Assembly (NCBI GenBank): GCA_028015205.1
Contig: CM051521.1
Span: 119,544,614 to 119,608,613, forward strand
DNA length: 64,000 bases
Direction: 5' to 3'
Origin: Mytilisepta virgata
Lineage: Eukaryota; Mollusca; Bivalvia; Mytilida; Mytilidae
Of the stretch, positions 29,001-40,188 are shown piece after piece; position 1 is the first letter of the stretch; every line of letters starts with the position of its first letter. The notes beneath the pieces are model-generated. The model did not search any database. It saw nothing but the letters and a program-made list of their open reading frames with translations, and was not told the origin of the DNA. The translations under genes and the position numbers were made by a program.

Positions 29001-31787
29001 GTTGAGCAATTCCATAACTCACGAGTAAATTGTAGGAGAATCTGTTTCTCCTATGATTTTCGACAAAAACCTCAAGAAAATGTCGTTGCTATGTAATTTG
29101 TTTACATATACGTCATTTCGGGACTTCTCTAGGTTATCGTTCCAATAACTGTAGAAAAAAACGGATATATACTGTGGTACATTTAAATCAAAAGAAATAA
29201 TTCTTCATATGTCACCACAAAGGTGAAAGCAAGCTTGCATCATGTTTCAGGAAATGGCTGTTTTGTAATACAATTTTTTTGTTTTGTAATCCCTAGGTAT
29301 CTGATTGCACCCAATTGGTTTTACTCTAGTTGAAAGAAGCAAGAAACTGAGAAATGAATAATTTTTCTTTCTTTTCATGGTTACCAGTTTTACACAGTGA
29401 TTCTGTTGTTAATTCAAAAATATTGTTGAGTCACAAACTGACTAAGGTGTGTATTGGGAGACTCTGATGTCTGAAAAGGGGAAATCATAACAGATTATGG
29501 AGGGCTTACTGACCAATCAATAAATTATTTTGTTTATATTTTCATGATATTGTAACATGATGGACTAAAAATAAGAAACACAGCACTTTAAGACATTGAA
29601 AAATGATTTTGATAGCTTAATTGATCCTTTATTTATATTTTTGTCATTTTCAGGTACTATGTACTATACAAATTACCAAATTTGAAGTTTTTAGATTCCA
29701 CACCAGTAAAAAAAGAGGAACTGACAACAGCCAAACAAAAAGGTGCCTTTATGAAGGTTGTCAAAGCTGATGAAAGTGAGGTACTTGTGATAAGTAAAGT
29801 CAAGAAATACCAAAGGGATATTCAAAGGAGGGAAAAATCGTAACAACTATTAAACTCCGGAGAACAACGAAGACAAGACCAAAACAATACATGCACTACA
29901 ATTAAAAACTAAAAACATATGAACAACATGGACCTCACCAAAAAACCGGGGTTAGACTCAGGTGCTCTGGAAGAGTAAGCAGTCTCTGCCTCCTGCAGGA
30001 CATCTGCCATGCTGCCATGTAAAATCCAGTATGAGGAAGGGATAATATCAATGGAACAGGTCCATTTTCATTTTGGAAATGGTTTTTTCATACCTGTCAA
30101 CCAAGTCATGATGACGCCCATAAAACTTTAATAAGGATGACTTCAATTTAGGAGCAACGTACCCCTGTGTGAGCAAATTTTCTATTATGAAAATGATGGA
30201 ATGTGAAGTTTACATCAGTGACAAAAATATCCCATTATATCAAACATGTATGAGTCATCATATGGCTTTCACTGAAGAGAAATTACACAAACACAAGATA
30301 AAAATTTAATGTTCATGTATATTTATGGAATTATTTCCTTAACCCTTGGATAAATCAGTCCTCAAGTTGTGGAGGGTTGGATTTTATTATTTCCTTAACC
30401 CTTGGCTTAATCAGTCCTCAAGTTGTATGTTCTGTACAGGAGGGTTTAATACAACCTACACAATGTACTTCTCACAAAAAATATATTTTTCCAAGTAGAT
30501 TAGTCTATTACCTTGATCTTATAACGGTATAGAAGATGTTAACATTTTTATCTGTAAACAAGGCTGTCCCATTCATGATTACATACATTTTTTTAAAAAG
30601 GGAAGTACTGATAACTTGCAATTATGTTAATCCAATTTTTAAGAAAAAGACAAAATTTTAACAAGATCTTTGGTCCAATAGGACATTACCTTAAGTATGA
30701 AAAAATAATGGCATCTTGAATAATTAGACCCTGCATTCAATTTTAAAAGTTTGTTTTAGCTAATCACAGAGGGTAATTCCATGACAGAGGTTGATGACTC
30801 AAATTACAGTCCACTTCCACAGGATGGTCGTAGTGCTGACCAACATACAGGTTTGACATTTAGTTATACATAAGAAGTTTAATCAGATTGTGTTACAGTA
30901 AATACTGACAACAGCTTCTTTAGAGTAGTTATAGGATGCATGTTAAAACACATAATTCCTTCACCTTATGTAATGTAGAAATCAGTAACTTAATGGATGA
31001 CTCCTGGAGTTGAGCATGATTTGAAATTTTGATAACATTTTGTTAATGCATGGTCTGTTCATTTGTTTTATCTTAGAATATGACTTATTTATTGAACAGA
31101 TGTCCTTGTAATGGATTCCTGAGATTTACACTACACTTGGAGTAAAATTGGATAACCTTTTATTTTTGAAGAAATGCTATACATTTGTATCAATAAATTT
31201 AGGGGTCTTCCATAATTGTCAACATTTTTCACAAGTTTATAAAGAGCACTCTTTCTGCAAACCCCCATCCTCCCTAAAAAGTGTACATTTACATCAACAT
31301 TTTTTTTAACTTTGTTGCTTTGAACAGGTACCTCTCGTTACTCAGAAAAAGGATCTACAGACATTGTTACATCCAATATCAAGTCTGGAGTATTAGTCTT
31401 ATGTTAATTGACATGCTTAAGTGATTTCACGTTTTTTTGGCTTTTGGTCACTTTAAATACTGTTCAGAACTTTGTCAGCATCATGAATTATAAATATCAT
31501 TAGCATGTATTCTCTATTTTCCCAAATATTGGCAGAAGTGACATACAGATTTTTCAAAGTGTATGCTAAAAATTTTGAATTTGAAACCCCCTCCATTTTG
31601 TAAACTCATGAAAAATGTTGACAATTATGGATGACCCTTATATTGTAGACTTTGACAAGCATTGATTTGAGAAAATTTTCAACATGTCTTGCTATTCAAT
31701 TTTACAGCTGCCTGGGGAAAAAGTAAATATGTTTACTATGGTAACCATTCAGAAGGTAACAGATTCATTAGGAACCTTGACCTTTAA
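21688..31787 (+). CDS. LRMDA: LRMDA-like leucine-rich repeat protein, 7 exons
   Basis: Leucine-rich repeat protein related to vertebrate LRMDA (C10orf11), which is linked to melanocyte differentiation in vertebrates; its role in a mollusc is unknown. Coding exons: 21688-21765, 24690-24790, 25271-25397, 28016-28155, 29654-29780, 30760-30850, 31708-31787. Phases agree throughout and total 744 nt (247 aa). LRR signatures include [28 protein letters not shown] and [13 protein letters not shown], followed by the LRRcap-like stretch [20 protein letters not shown]. The C terminus [16 protein letters not shown] is diagnostic for LRMDA. The first exon ([20 protein letters not shown], acidic) is supported by its phase and position beside the promoter, but its donor (CAG/gttgaa) is weak, so it is the least certain exon. 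Introns hold LINE and SINE fragments and a tandem array built from the exon-4 donor. Confidence 0.93.
21865..22255 (-). mobile_element. LINE 3' fragment, minus strand
   Basis: On the minus strand the 3' end reads GGAAAATAAAACTTATTATT, a polyadenylation signal with a short TTA repeat tail typical of LINEs. Upstream, codons such as [16 protein letters not shown] resemble the extreme C terminus of molluscan LINE proteins. It is 5'-truncated and lies head-to-head with the next LINE fragment. Confidence 0.55.
22256..23155 (+). mobile_element. LINE reverse-transcriptase C-terminal fragment, plus strand, decayed
   Basis: Open frame 22271-22714 encodes a LINE ORF2 C-terminal tail: [12 protein letters not shown], then [16 protein letters not shown] and NERFCKFC. 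The expected next motif ([12 protein letters not shown]) continues in another frame after a stop, so the copy is frameshifted. The 3' end carries a (TA)n tract (about 22997-23046) and AATAAAATATTGAATTGAAT, a LINE-like tail. It lies in LRMDA intron 1. Confidence 0.7.
22997..23046. repeat. (TA)n microsatellite
   Basis: About 25 uninterrupted TA units inside the 3' part of the LINE fragment. Confidence 0.9.
23217..23405 (+). mobile_element. tRNA-derived SINE, family 2
   Basis: tRNA-like head with box A (CCTCGGTGGTCTCGTAG) and box B (GCGGATTTGATCCCC), followed by a body containing CCGTCAAGCACGCGGCAT and GGTCGGCTTGGAGTCAG. It is unrelated in sequence to the family-1 SINEs. It lies in LRMDA intron 1. 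Confidence 0.7.
23440..24240 (+). repeat. GCACTTTTTTTCG tandem repeat block
   Basis: Three imperfect repeats share CAGTTTTCGGCACTTTTTTTC, TTGATTTGATATTTGGTATA and ATGACAAGTTACAG. The left part has CCCTTACCCGCGAAGCCAAA and CCGTCCTTCTGTCCATC, and the right part AGGGGACATTTTATTGCC. It is an old interspersed repeat in LRMDA intron 1. Confidence 0.5.
25632..27130 (-). repeat. Hairpin-family element, minus orientation, degenerate
   Basis: Reverse-oriented family blocks: AGCTCCCCTGGCCAAAG at 25632, CACTTGGCATCCAACG near 26082, GATCTTCTTCTTGAGAACC, and repeated units with AAATCCAAGATGGC and TTAACATAGGACCC up to about 27130. A poly-C tract (about 26322-26343) interrupts it. It lies in LRMDA intron 3. 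Confidence 0.55.
28133..28880 (+). repeat. 99-bp tandem array that includes the LRMDA exon-4 splice donor
   Basis: Eight units start with GA(T/G)GAAGATTACCA at 28133, 28232, 28331, 28430, 28529, 28628, 28727 and 28825. The spacing is 99 bp throughout except for the last step (98). The first unit is the real 3' end of exon 4, with the donor CAG/GTAAAT at 28155. Every later unit repeats the same exon-end plus donor sequence. Confidence 0.95.
28882..29043. repeat. 162-bp near-perfect palindrome (foldback MITE)
   Basis: AGATTCTCCT pairs with AGGAGAATCT. Inward pairs include GAATTATGGAATT with AATTCCATAACTC and AGTTAAATTTT with AAAATTTAACT. It lies in LRMDA intron 4, directly after the 99-bp array. 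Confidence 0.8.
29800..30110 (+). mobile_element. Mussel-type interspersed repeat just inside LRMDA intron 5
   Basis: Blocks AAATACCAAAGGGATATTCAA, ACCTCACCAAAAAACCGGGG and CTCAGGTGCTCTGGAAGAGT resemble a repeat I recall as widespread in mussel genomes. It begins about 20 bp after the exon-5 donor, so a transcript retaining the intron would extend the frame 20 codons to a TAA at 29840-29842. Confidence 0.5.
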
Positions 31788-33380
31788 CCAAAGAACTGTG
31801 AACTTAACACAGGCCATAATTTAGTGGAAGAATTGACAGATTGATAAGATTGCTACGTCACCTTTTGCATTAGTAACAAACAACAGCATTATTTGAAGAT
31901 GGTATGTCAGTGAAATTGACATGTATTTTTTTATGTGTTGCTGTTTTGGACATTTTAATGAAATATTTGTTGTTATACTCCATTCAGTGAAACACAAACA
32001 ATGGTTAATCCAGAAAACAATATTCAGTGAAACACAAACTATGGTTAATCCACAAAACAATATTCAGTGAAACACAAACTGTGGTTAATCCAGAAAACAA
32101 TATTCAGTGAACATCTTTGTTGGTCAAAAATGTGAAAGATACCTGAATTTACAATATATAGAACACATGTCAACAATGTTAATTTCTCTCTGATTGTTCA
32201 GTATAGCCAGTTTTTAATGGGGATTACACATTTTATAGTCTGAAGTGAGGTAAATTGTAGATTAAATTTGTAAAACACAGTTTTATTTGTCCAAGTACTG
32301 TAGTCTTACTTTTGTACTGTACATATTTATAGTAAGTTTTAATTTTTAACCACATTTTACCACATCGTAAAAACCTCCAGCTTGCTGTCACTCAGACAAC
32401 TTCTTCTTTTCTTTGTATTAAGTATTCATTAATATAAATCAGTTTCAATTTTTTCTGGTCATCTTTCTCAAAAGGCCATGTTAGCTATTGCATTTTCCAA
32501 ATCCTTAAAACAATCATGCATTCTGCTTCCCTGAAACCTCAGAAGCAAGGTAGACAAAAGTTTTAATTGTCTTGTCTTTTCAAATTTTTTTATGTATGTC
32601 ATTTTAAAATTAAAGAAAAATGTACAAAACTCAAAAGTGTGAAACTGCTGTTTTAAACATAGACATTATTTATAGAAGAAATGTCCTTTTTAAATTTTTC
32701 TGGTTGTGACAATTACATACATAATCAATTGGTTGCCATAGCCGATTGTAACAAACATTACCAGTAGAATTACTTTTTTCAGAAAATATGACTTCCATGA
32801 AAATCATATATGCTTGGTTAAAAAATTGTAATGATGTGTGCCCATGTAATTTATTGCTGTGTGTACAGTATGGTTGATTGTTTTATTTTCCAATAGATCT
32901 ATTATCCTTGTGGTATTGTGCATACATTATATTTTGATGTAAGCAGACATCTGATACATGACAAAGTATTAATATTTTGTAGAATATGATATCAAATGTG
33001 AAATATATAAATGTAATTGTAATTATTGTGTGATCTGAAATTTTTTATATTTATCAAATGATTTGACGTTTATGATAAGGTACTCATAGTACTTATACAA
33101 AACTGATGTAAAGAAAGATGGGTTTCTGGTTTAGACAGCTCATTTAGTTAGCATTCAAGTTTACATGAAGTTAAGTTTAGACATGTTTCCAGTATAGAAG
33201 AGACGAATGCAGTTTTGAGAGGTTTCCGGATTATACAGGGTGTGTATCATTCCTTTATTTTTCATAGTCATGCAAAGAAATGTGTACTCTATCAATTGGT
33301 AATATTTATAAAGACAGATTGTTATAAATATTGATGGTACTGTAATCAAAATTAATAACATTACATTTTTGTACGGGAAT
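31788..33380 (+). other. LRMDA downstream flank, 3' UTR not delimited
   Basis: AT-rich with no gene recognised. It contains the 40-bp tandem repeat at 31982-32111. The LRMDA poly(A) site cannot be placed with confidence. Confidence 0.4.
31982..32111 (+). repeat. 40-bp tandem repeat, about 3.2 copies
   Basis: ATTCAGTGAAACACAAAC followed by TGGTTAATCCA(G/C)AAAACA starts at 31982, 32022, 32062 and 32102 (partial), an exact 40-bp period with few substitutions. It starts about 195 bp after the LRMDA stop codon, so it may be in the 3' UTR. Confidence 0.9.
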
Positions 33381-33384
33381 CCGA

Positions 33385-34256
33385 CATATTTGGCCAGGTT
33401 GCACAAAAGGGTCGTGTGAGCTTTTGTCATCACTTGGCATCCGTTGTCGTAGTTATTTTTCACATAATGATCTTCTTCTTGAGAACCACTGAACAGAATG
33501 AAACCAAATTAGGAAGAGATGTTCCCTGTAAGGTCCTTTCCAAGTGTTGTTACTTTGGTTTTAATTTGTTGAAAAACATGGGGGCCAGGGCATTTTCTAA
33601 TTTCTGATTGGCTGAATATTTAAAAAAAAAATTCTTCTGAAAGGCTCAACTGATTGAAACTAAACTTTATAGTTATGTTCCTATGAAGGTGCAGACTAAG
33701 TGTTCTGGAGAACTGCTGAATGGATTGAAACCAAACATGGCATGATTGTTCCTTTTGAGGTGCTGACAAAGTGTTGTTACTTTGGTGTCGATCCGTCAAA
33801 TTGGGGGACTTAGTTTGACATAGGACCCTATGGGAAATACATACAAAAATCTTCCCCTAGAGAAACGCTGAATGGATTTAAACGAAACATGGCATAAATG
33901 TTCCTTTTGAGGTGCTGACCAAGTGTTGCTACTTTGATGCCGATCTGTCATCCAACATGGCCTCCACTGGAGAACATAATTTAACATAGTAACCTATCGG
34001 AAATACATACAAAAATCTACTAGAGAACCGCTGAATGGATTGAAACCAAACATGGCATCAATGTTCCTTTTAAGGTGCTGACCAATGGCCATCAGCGGAA
34101 GACTTAGGACTCTATGGGAATTACATACAGATTGCTTCTTCTTGCAAATTACTGAATGGAATTAAACCAAACATGGCATGGATATTAATCTCAAAGTCCT
34201 TTAGCAATGAACAAATGGAAATATCAGGTCAGCAATACGGACTCCTGGGAGACTTT
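33385..34256 (-). repeat. Hairpin-family element, full length, minus orientation
   Basis: The 3' terminal block in reverse (AAAAGGGTCGTGTGAGCTTT) is at 33406-33425, followed by CACTTGGCATCC. About four repeat units carry AACCAAACATGGCAT and TTTTGAGGTGCTGAC. The 5' palindrome in reverse (CAGCAATACGGACTCCTGGG) lies at about 34232-34251. Confidence 0.7.
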
Positions 34257-34402
34257 GGTTTGTTTTTTCTTCAAAATTGTTTTTTTAATTGCCTAACATT
34301 TATTGGTTGTCCTAATATTTTTATTCATAGCAGTGCCAGCCAATGCAAGTGATGTTGTTTTAAATGTTATTATTGGTAATAAATTATTCTCATTTCATTT
34401 TT

Positions 34403-34661
34403 TGTCTCGCCTGTGACGAAAATTTGCGGAGGCAAGATATAGGCATTACTTTCCGGGGGTGGCGGTGTAAACTTTTTTAAAACTTTAATAACTTTAAACA
34501 TGTAATACCTACAATTAAGATTTATGCTCCACAAGGTAGCTTATCTTATAAGGTTTGCCTCAGTATACTTGTCTTGTGACCCTGACATCATTTTCATGGT
34601 TCAAAATGTCGCGTATCAGATAATCATTATTCTGTGTCCATATGCATACTCAGGCAAGACA
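34403..34661 (-). repeat. TGTCTCGCC-family element, short minus-strand copy
   Basis: Begins TGTCTCGCCTGTGACG at 34403 and ends CAGGCAAGACA at 34661. The interior matches the 3' part of the copy at 12606-13871 (GTGTCCATATGCAT, CATGGTTCAAAATG in reverse) but has no tandem core. Confidence 0.65.
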
Positions 34662-34974
34662 TGTAGTGTGTCCACTCATGTTTAATGTACTTTTTTGTAA
34701 ATCATGATTTCAAACTAGGTATTTAAGATACAGAAAATGTAATCATTTATAGTTGTTAGCTTTGCTTTATTAAAATATCCAATGAAAAATGTTGTATATC
34801 ATTCATAATGACGATGTTTTGATGCATTGTGCATCATGATAAATGAGTCACCTGGTTGTATGTATATTTCATTTGTAAGATTTAATAAATGATCTTTCTG
34901 TTGAGAAAAGTTTAATTGTATTGTTCCAACCCATGGGTTAAATATACTGTTATCAATGCCATTAAACAAAGTAA

Positions 34975-35185
34975 CTGGCCCAAAGGGCCATGTGAGCTAT
35001 TGCCATTACTTGGCATCTATCATCTGACAGGCATCCTCGTAAACTTTCCTTTAAAGATCTTCTCTAAAACCACTGGGCCAATTGGAAAAAAATTTGGCAG
35101 CAATGGTCCTCTTTCAAATTTGTATCTGATGACCCTTTCTGTCATCCAAGTGAATTTCCCCATAGGGTCCTATGTTAAACTAATG
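34975..35185 (-). repeat. Hairpin-family element, minus orientation, truncated
   Basis: Starts with the reverse terminal block GGCCCAAAGGGCCATGTGAGC and ends in CCATAGGGTCCTATGTTAAAC. Only one core unit is present. Confidence 0.6.
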
Positions 35186-35305
35186 TCTCGTATAGCCTAT
35201 GACGTCATTAACATATTCCTGCAAGTTTTGGCCAAATTTCAAACTGTCAGCCTGAACATATAGATGTAAAGAGATACCATCACTGCAAAGCAGTGACGGA
35301 TATAA

Positions 35306-35467
35306 GGATCTAACACCGGTGAAAGTACAAGACGGAAAAATCTCAGACACCCAAGGGAAAGATTTCTGGTCTCCAACGAGGCTCAGCCGAGTTGGAGACC
35401 AGTGGAAATCTTTCATGCGGGTTCTGAGATTTTTCCGTCTTGCACTTTAACGCCGGTGTTTTGATCC
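35306..35467. repeat. 162-bp near-perfect palindrome (foldback MITE)
   Basis: GGATC at 35306 pairs with GATCC at 35467. Inward pairs are ACACCGG with CCGGTGT, CAAGACGGAAAAATCTCAGA with CTGAGATTTTTCCGTCTTG, GAAAGATTT with AAATCTTTC, and CTGGTCTCCAAC with GTTGGAGACCAG. The loop is about 12 nt. Confidence 0.85.
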
Positions 35468-36114
35468 ATTTTCTCACTTATATTAGCCATTTGATGTACT
35501 TTTAGCAGACGACGTAAACAAACGGTTGTGTATTGGATGTAATTTGAATAATTCAAGCCGACGACGAGTGAAACCTTTAAATATAAAACGATATGGACAA
35601 TATGGAATAGGTAAGACTAATAAAAACTCAAACTATTTGTTAAATATCGCTCAAACAGTAAATAATCACGATTGTCGGAACCGGGAAAATTTGGCAGGAA
35701 AACAAGCGTGAAATTCTTATCTCACCCACGGGAAAGACCAGGATATCTCACATGGGTAAAAATAGGTACTGGGCTGTCTCATTAGTGAGAAAAGCAGATT
35801 TTAGAACTGCTGCAAATATGGTACGATGATCAATACTTTTTTCACAAAATGAGTCTGAAGGCTGAGTTTCTCTGATCACCAAGTGTTTAATTTTGGAGAC
35901 AAACTGAGAAAAGGGGTGGATATTAGTCATGTTATTACCTCCTGTACAATAAATTCCTATGCATGGGTGGAAAATGGCAGTTATTTCTATAAAATTAATT
36001 TTATCAGCTTTCATTTAAGCCCTTAAATGTTACTTTTAACAGTATGGTACAATGTATTGTAATAATTTACTCAAATAAATTTAATTGTTCAACTTTTTTA
36101 AGAACTATGGTACA

Positions 36115-36515
36115 CAGTGGCCAAATGACTCAGAAATGTATAATAAGACCTACGTTTGCATATGGCAACCATCTTGGATGGTGGTTCAGGTCACTGGATA
36201 TACTTTTGAAAGGACCACCTAAGGACCATTTCTGTCAAACTGGGTTCTAATTGGCAGACTGGTTTCAGACAAGAAGATTTTCAGGTGAATTTTCCCATAG
36301 GATTAAATTATGTTTGGCTCTGGTGGCCATCTTGGATGTTGGGTAGGGTCATCAGATATAATTCTGAAAAAAAGACCACCTAAGGACCATTGCTGCCCAG
36401 TTTTTTTTCAAATGGCTCAGTGGTTTAAGGGGAGAAGATCATTAAAGGACCATTTACAATGATGGAATACAGTAACAGCAACAGCTGTCATCACCCTTTG
36501 GGCCAGGTGAGCTTT
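36115..36515 (+). repeat. Hairpin-family element, 5'-truncated
   Basis: Two core units (CCATCTTGGATG, CACCTAAGGACCATT) and a right end CACCCTTTGGGCCAGGTGAGC at 36490-36511. No 5' palindrome is present. Confidence 0.6.
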
Positions 36516-36831
36516 AAATGAAACCTGTATATTTGAGTAAAACCTTAAGAGATACATTTTAAGGTATCTAAAACATCATTACATTATTATTCCATTTGTT
36601 CGGGAAATAAATTGAGCCAAAAGTTTAAAGCATAAAATATACATACATTCACATATATGTATATTTTTCCACAAGTTGAAATATAATTCTTTAAGTTAGA
36701 TACATGTATTTTAGCAAAGTGTTGTCATTCCTTTGCATAGAATATTCAGGGCATTTTGAAAAATCACATAGTCAATTAAGATCCATATACCTAAATCCAT
36801 TCTAAATTAATGTACTGGATCTGGCCAACTA

Positions 36832-37010
36832 CAGTCAAACCTATGTATAAAGGTCACCTAAGGGACCAGAAATTGTGCCCTTTATTAGCAGGAGTCCTTT
36901 ATATTGAGGTTAATCTTACAAACTTTGTTCATGACTGGGTCATTTATTTCATAGTTCCCTTTATAGACAGTGATCTGCTATAAAGAGGTGCCCTTTGAAG
37001 CAGGTTAGAC
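36832..37010. mobile_element. Tc1/mariner-type MITE, short copy
   Basis: Left end TACAGTCAAACCT (36830) and right end AGGTTAGACTA (to 37012), a mutated inverse of the left. The interior has CCCTTTATTAGCAGGAGTCC and CTATAAAGAGGTGCCC. A related broken copy is at 53695-53835. Confidence 0.6.
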
Positions 37011-37200
37011 TACATTTAGAAGAAAGCTCAATAGTAATGTAAAAGTCATGCACAATCTCTGTAAATTTTGATCACTTATCATACTAATGACCTTTAATGA
37101 AGGCAAGCTCAAAGTTAACTGTAGCTAAAGTGCCTCAAAATCTTGGCATGTATGTTTACGTAGAACAGTAATATTAAATAAAACATTCGACAATAATGAA

Positions 37201-40188
37201 TTTATTATGACACAGAATTACACATTCTATCTAATATATAGGTTTTTGGCAGTGCTTTACATTCAAAGTAAGTTTAAAAGCAATATGTCCTGCTTAAAAT
37301 TATATAATAAACAAAACAATTCTTTATACCAGCATATACATCCTTAAAACCAAAAACTGCTAACATTTAAATATCCATACATATATATATATATATATAT
37401 ATATAAATCTTTAACAAACATTCAGGCCACTAAAATCAACAGTTTTATGGATCATTGCTTTAAACTAAAGTTTAAATGTTACATACTATTTTAATATGTC
37501 TATTTTTTTAAAGTTAAAACATTATTAATTGATATGCATTTGAGACCATACCCAGCCAGGGTGAATGTATATAAAATAATTAATAGCAAGACAAATTATC
37601 TGGCCTTAATCTAAAACCTTAGTAAAACAGAAGAAACCCTTTGTTGGTGTTCAACACACACAAGGTCTATGAGACTTTTCCTCCTCCTTCCAGGGCTTCG
37701 GAATTCCCATTTCCCGTTTCCCAGGGCAAGTAAAAAAATCGTTGGGAAAGTAAAAACACAAGTACCAGTTTCCCATCGGGCAAGTAAATCGCCGGTACAT
37801 GGTACATTCCGGTGCCTTGTTTTATTGTTTGACGAAGTCGGTGATTAGACGAATCTAAATTTTAGAAACTGGTTCCCCGAAAGTTTTTTCCTTCCGTTTA
37901 GCGGTAATCAGGTAATTACCAATAACAAAAATGAAAAGTTTCAAACTCTGACAACGATAAATGTTTAAAAAATAAGGCCCCAGGCATGAGCCTGTACAAA
38001 TATTTTGTTTCAGAATCAAAAAAACAAAAAGTAGTTGACGTTAATGCTGTTTCTGAGACTTTTAAAAGAAATTAAAAACGGGAAAGTGAATTATGGTGTG
38101 GGAAAGTAAAATTTTAATACAACTTTCCCGTGGCCAAGTTAATTTTCAAAAAAATTCTGAAGCCCTGCCTCCCATCTCAATGTCAAAAGAAAAAAATTCT
38201 ATTTGTATTTATTTTGATAAGGAATGAAAGGTAATTTGCCCTGGTCAAGGTCATAACACTGACAACACAGAAACAGCCAGTTTACTAACCCTTAATAAAC
38301 TGAATTTGATAATCCTGACCAGGAAAAATAGCCCTCATCTATACTGACACAATTTTCACTAGCTTCAGGTAACAACATCAGTGGGTTTCCATCATCACTT
38401 TTCAAATATGCTAATTAAATATTAGATGTATTAATTAATGAAAGAAATAACTTGCATGTTGAGTGACCTATTTGAGACTCTATATTTTACAAGATTACAC
38501 TAAATAGTCTGTTCCTGACCATTTACAATGATCCAAATCACTATGTTTGTGGCCCAATACACATAAAACAATAATAATATATAAAAAATTTTAAAAGCAA
38601 AACAAAAAATACAGTGCAAAACAAACACGGAAATCAACTGTTTTTCATATGAAAACTCCTTTACTACATGCATGGTCCCTAAAATTGCATCAGGTTTAAA
38701 AAATAACTTTAGTAAATTTTTTTTACAACTACATGTTTGCTTGGGAATTTGTGCATGTAAAATGTTTTCTCAAAATTGCAGAATACTTCCACTCTCACTG
38801 TCAAAGGGTAAAATAAAATCTCTATTAATTAACATGCATGCAAAGTATATCTAGTATACATACAAATAAAAGCTATCAAATAGTAACAATCTAGAACTCA
38901 TACACTGTCATTAACTGGGATAAATACAATAAGCAAATATTTATTATTGTGAATAACAATACATTTGATAAAACATAAAGAAATATGATGAAGCTCTTGT
39001 GAAAACCATACAAACTTTAATACTAATAACAAGATAATAAAAAAAACCTAAAAAATAGCTATGAATAGATTTGTTGATAAATCTGTATGATAATGATACT
39101 ATGGTTTTGACTTTACAACTGTATGTATATATGCTATATATCAGGTCCAATTAAAATGCCCTTTTAACAAAACAAAACATGAATCAATAATGAATTTTGT
39201 ATGAAATATATGGAACTAATAAAAGTGTTCAGCTTAAATTAAAAAAAACATGTAAATTTATTATGGTATAAAAAATGTGATAAAATAAGTTTCTGGTTTC
39301 TGTTTGCATACATATAATGTCAATAACTGAGAATGAAATACACACCATCAATAATAAACCAACAGAGTCGATGTTCAGATTCATAAGTAGTTGATTTTTA
39401 ATTTTGCGAACAGTGTATGAATAACACATAAGTGAAAGGGTGGTGGAGCTGACTGATACCCCCAAGAATTTCTTTTTCCACTAAGCCGAAGGTTGATAAA
39501 AAATTCCAAGAGCTAATAAATGCTCTATTACCTCCTTGCATATTTGTTATTTATTTTATCATACTCAATGCTTTATTTATAATTGTAAGTGAAAGGTAAA
39601 ACTCGCTCTAACATATGGCTCAGTTGTTATAAGTTTTTGTGTGTCACCTTCTTGGGCAGAGTGTATTCTCATACAGAGTCTTACCTGGGTTTTATGGTAG
39701 GCTCTGCCCACAAGGATGACATGTGTTAAGAGGAGAATGTTATGCTTGTCTAAACCAATGAAAAGAATGGCGTATAACATGATATATAACAAAATACACA
39801 ATATACATGTATACTTGCACATTTGAAAACTAATTTCTGCAGTTATTACTGAGTCTATAAAAATAGACAAGTAAGACAACAATAAAAAAATGTGTGATTT
39901 CTTTACACTTTGTAACAGAAAATTACTAGCAAAAACAAACTTTTGTTTTAAATACAGCAATCCTGTCTAGTTTATATGATTTATAAAAACAAATTCTGTA
40001 TTTACAGAAACTCTTTAATTTTCTGTCTCTTTATATTTTGGCTATGGATTAGAATTTATGGTAGGATTGTGAATATACTGAAATCTTTATCACCAAATAC
40101 TACCATTCATCTTGTACAATCATATCTACTAATTAATAACTAATGCTTATATGATGCTGCCTTTTTATAGATGCACAGGAATATAATG
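37201..40188 (-). other. HP1BP3-like gene 3' flank, possible long 3' UTR
   Basis: No other gene is recognised between the stop codon at 40189 and an AATAAA signal on the minus strand at 37201-37206. A long 3' UTR would fit but is unproven. The hAT-like element at 37691-38167 lies inside. A 127-codon minus-strand frame at 39577-39960 has low-complexity hydrophobic content and no homology I recognise. Confidence 0.3.
37691..38167. mobile_element. hAT-like MITE with CAGGGCTTC ends
   Basis: Inverted ends CAGGGCTTCGGAATT (37691) and AATTCTGAAGCCCTG (to 38167). Subterminal GGGAAAGTAAAA is repeated in the left half and again near the right end. The 8-bp flanks (CCTCCTTC and CCTCCCAT) agree only at the first five bases, so the target duplication is uncertain. 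No coding capacity. Confidence 0.65.

Noticed and set aside
31329..31416. Possible extra LRMDA exon between 30850 and 31708 ([19 protein letters not shown])
   Set aside because: The acceptor is good and the phase fits exon 6, but no donor gives the phase needed for the last exon except a poor one. Direct joining of 30850 to 31708 already matches the vertebrate protein length.
39577..39960. 127-codon minus-strand frame with hydrophobic segments
   Set aside because: It lies in AT-rich probable 3' UTR or flank of the HP1BP3-like gene. Its composition follows base bias and it shows no recognisable domain or exon signals.
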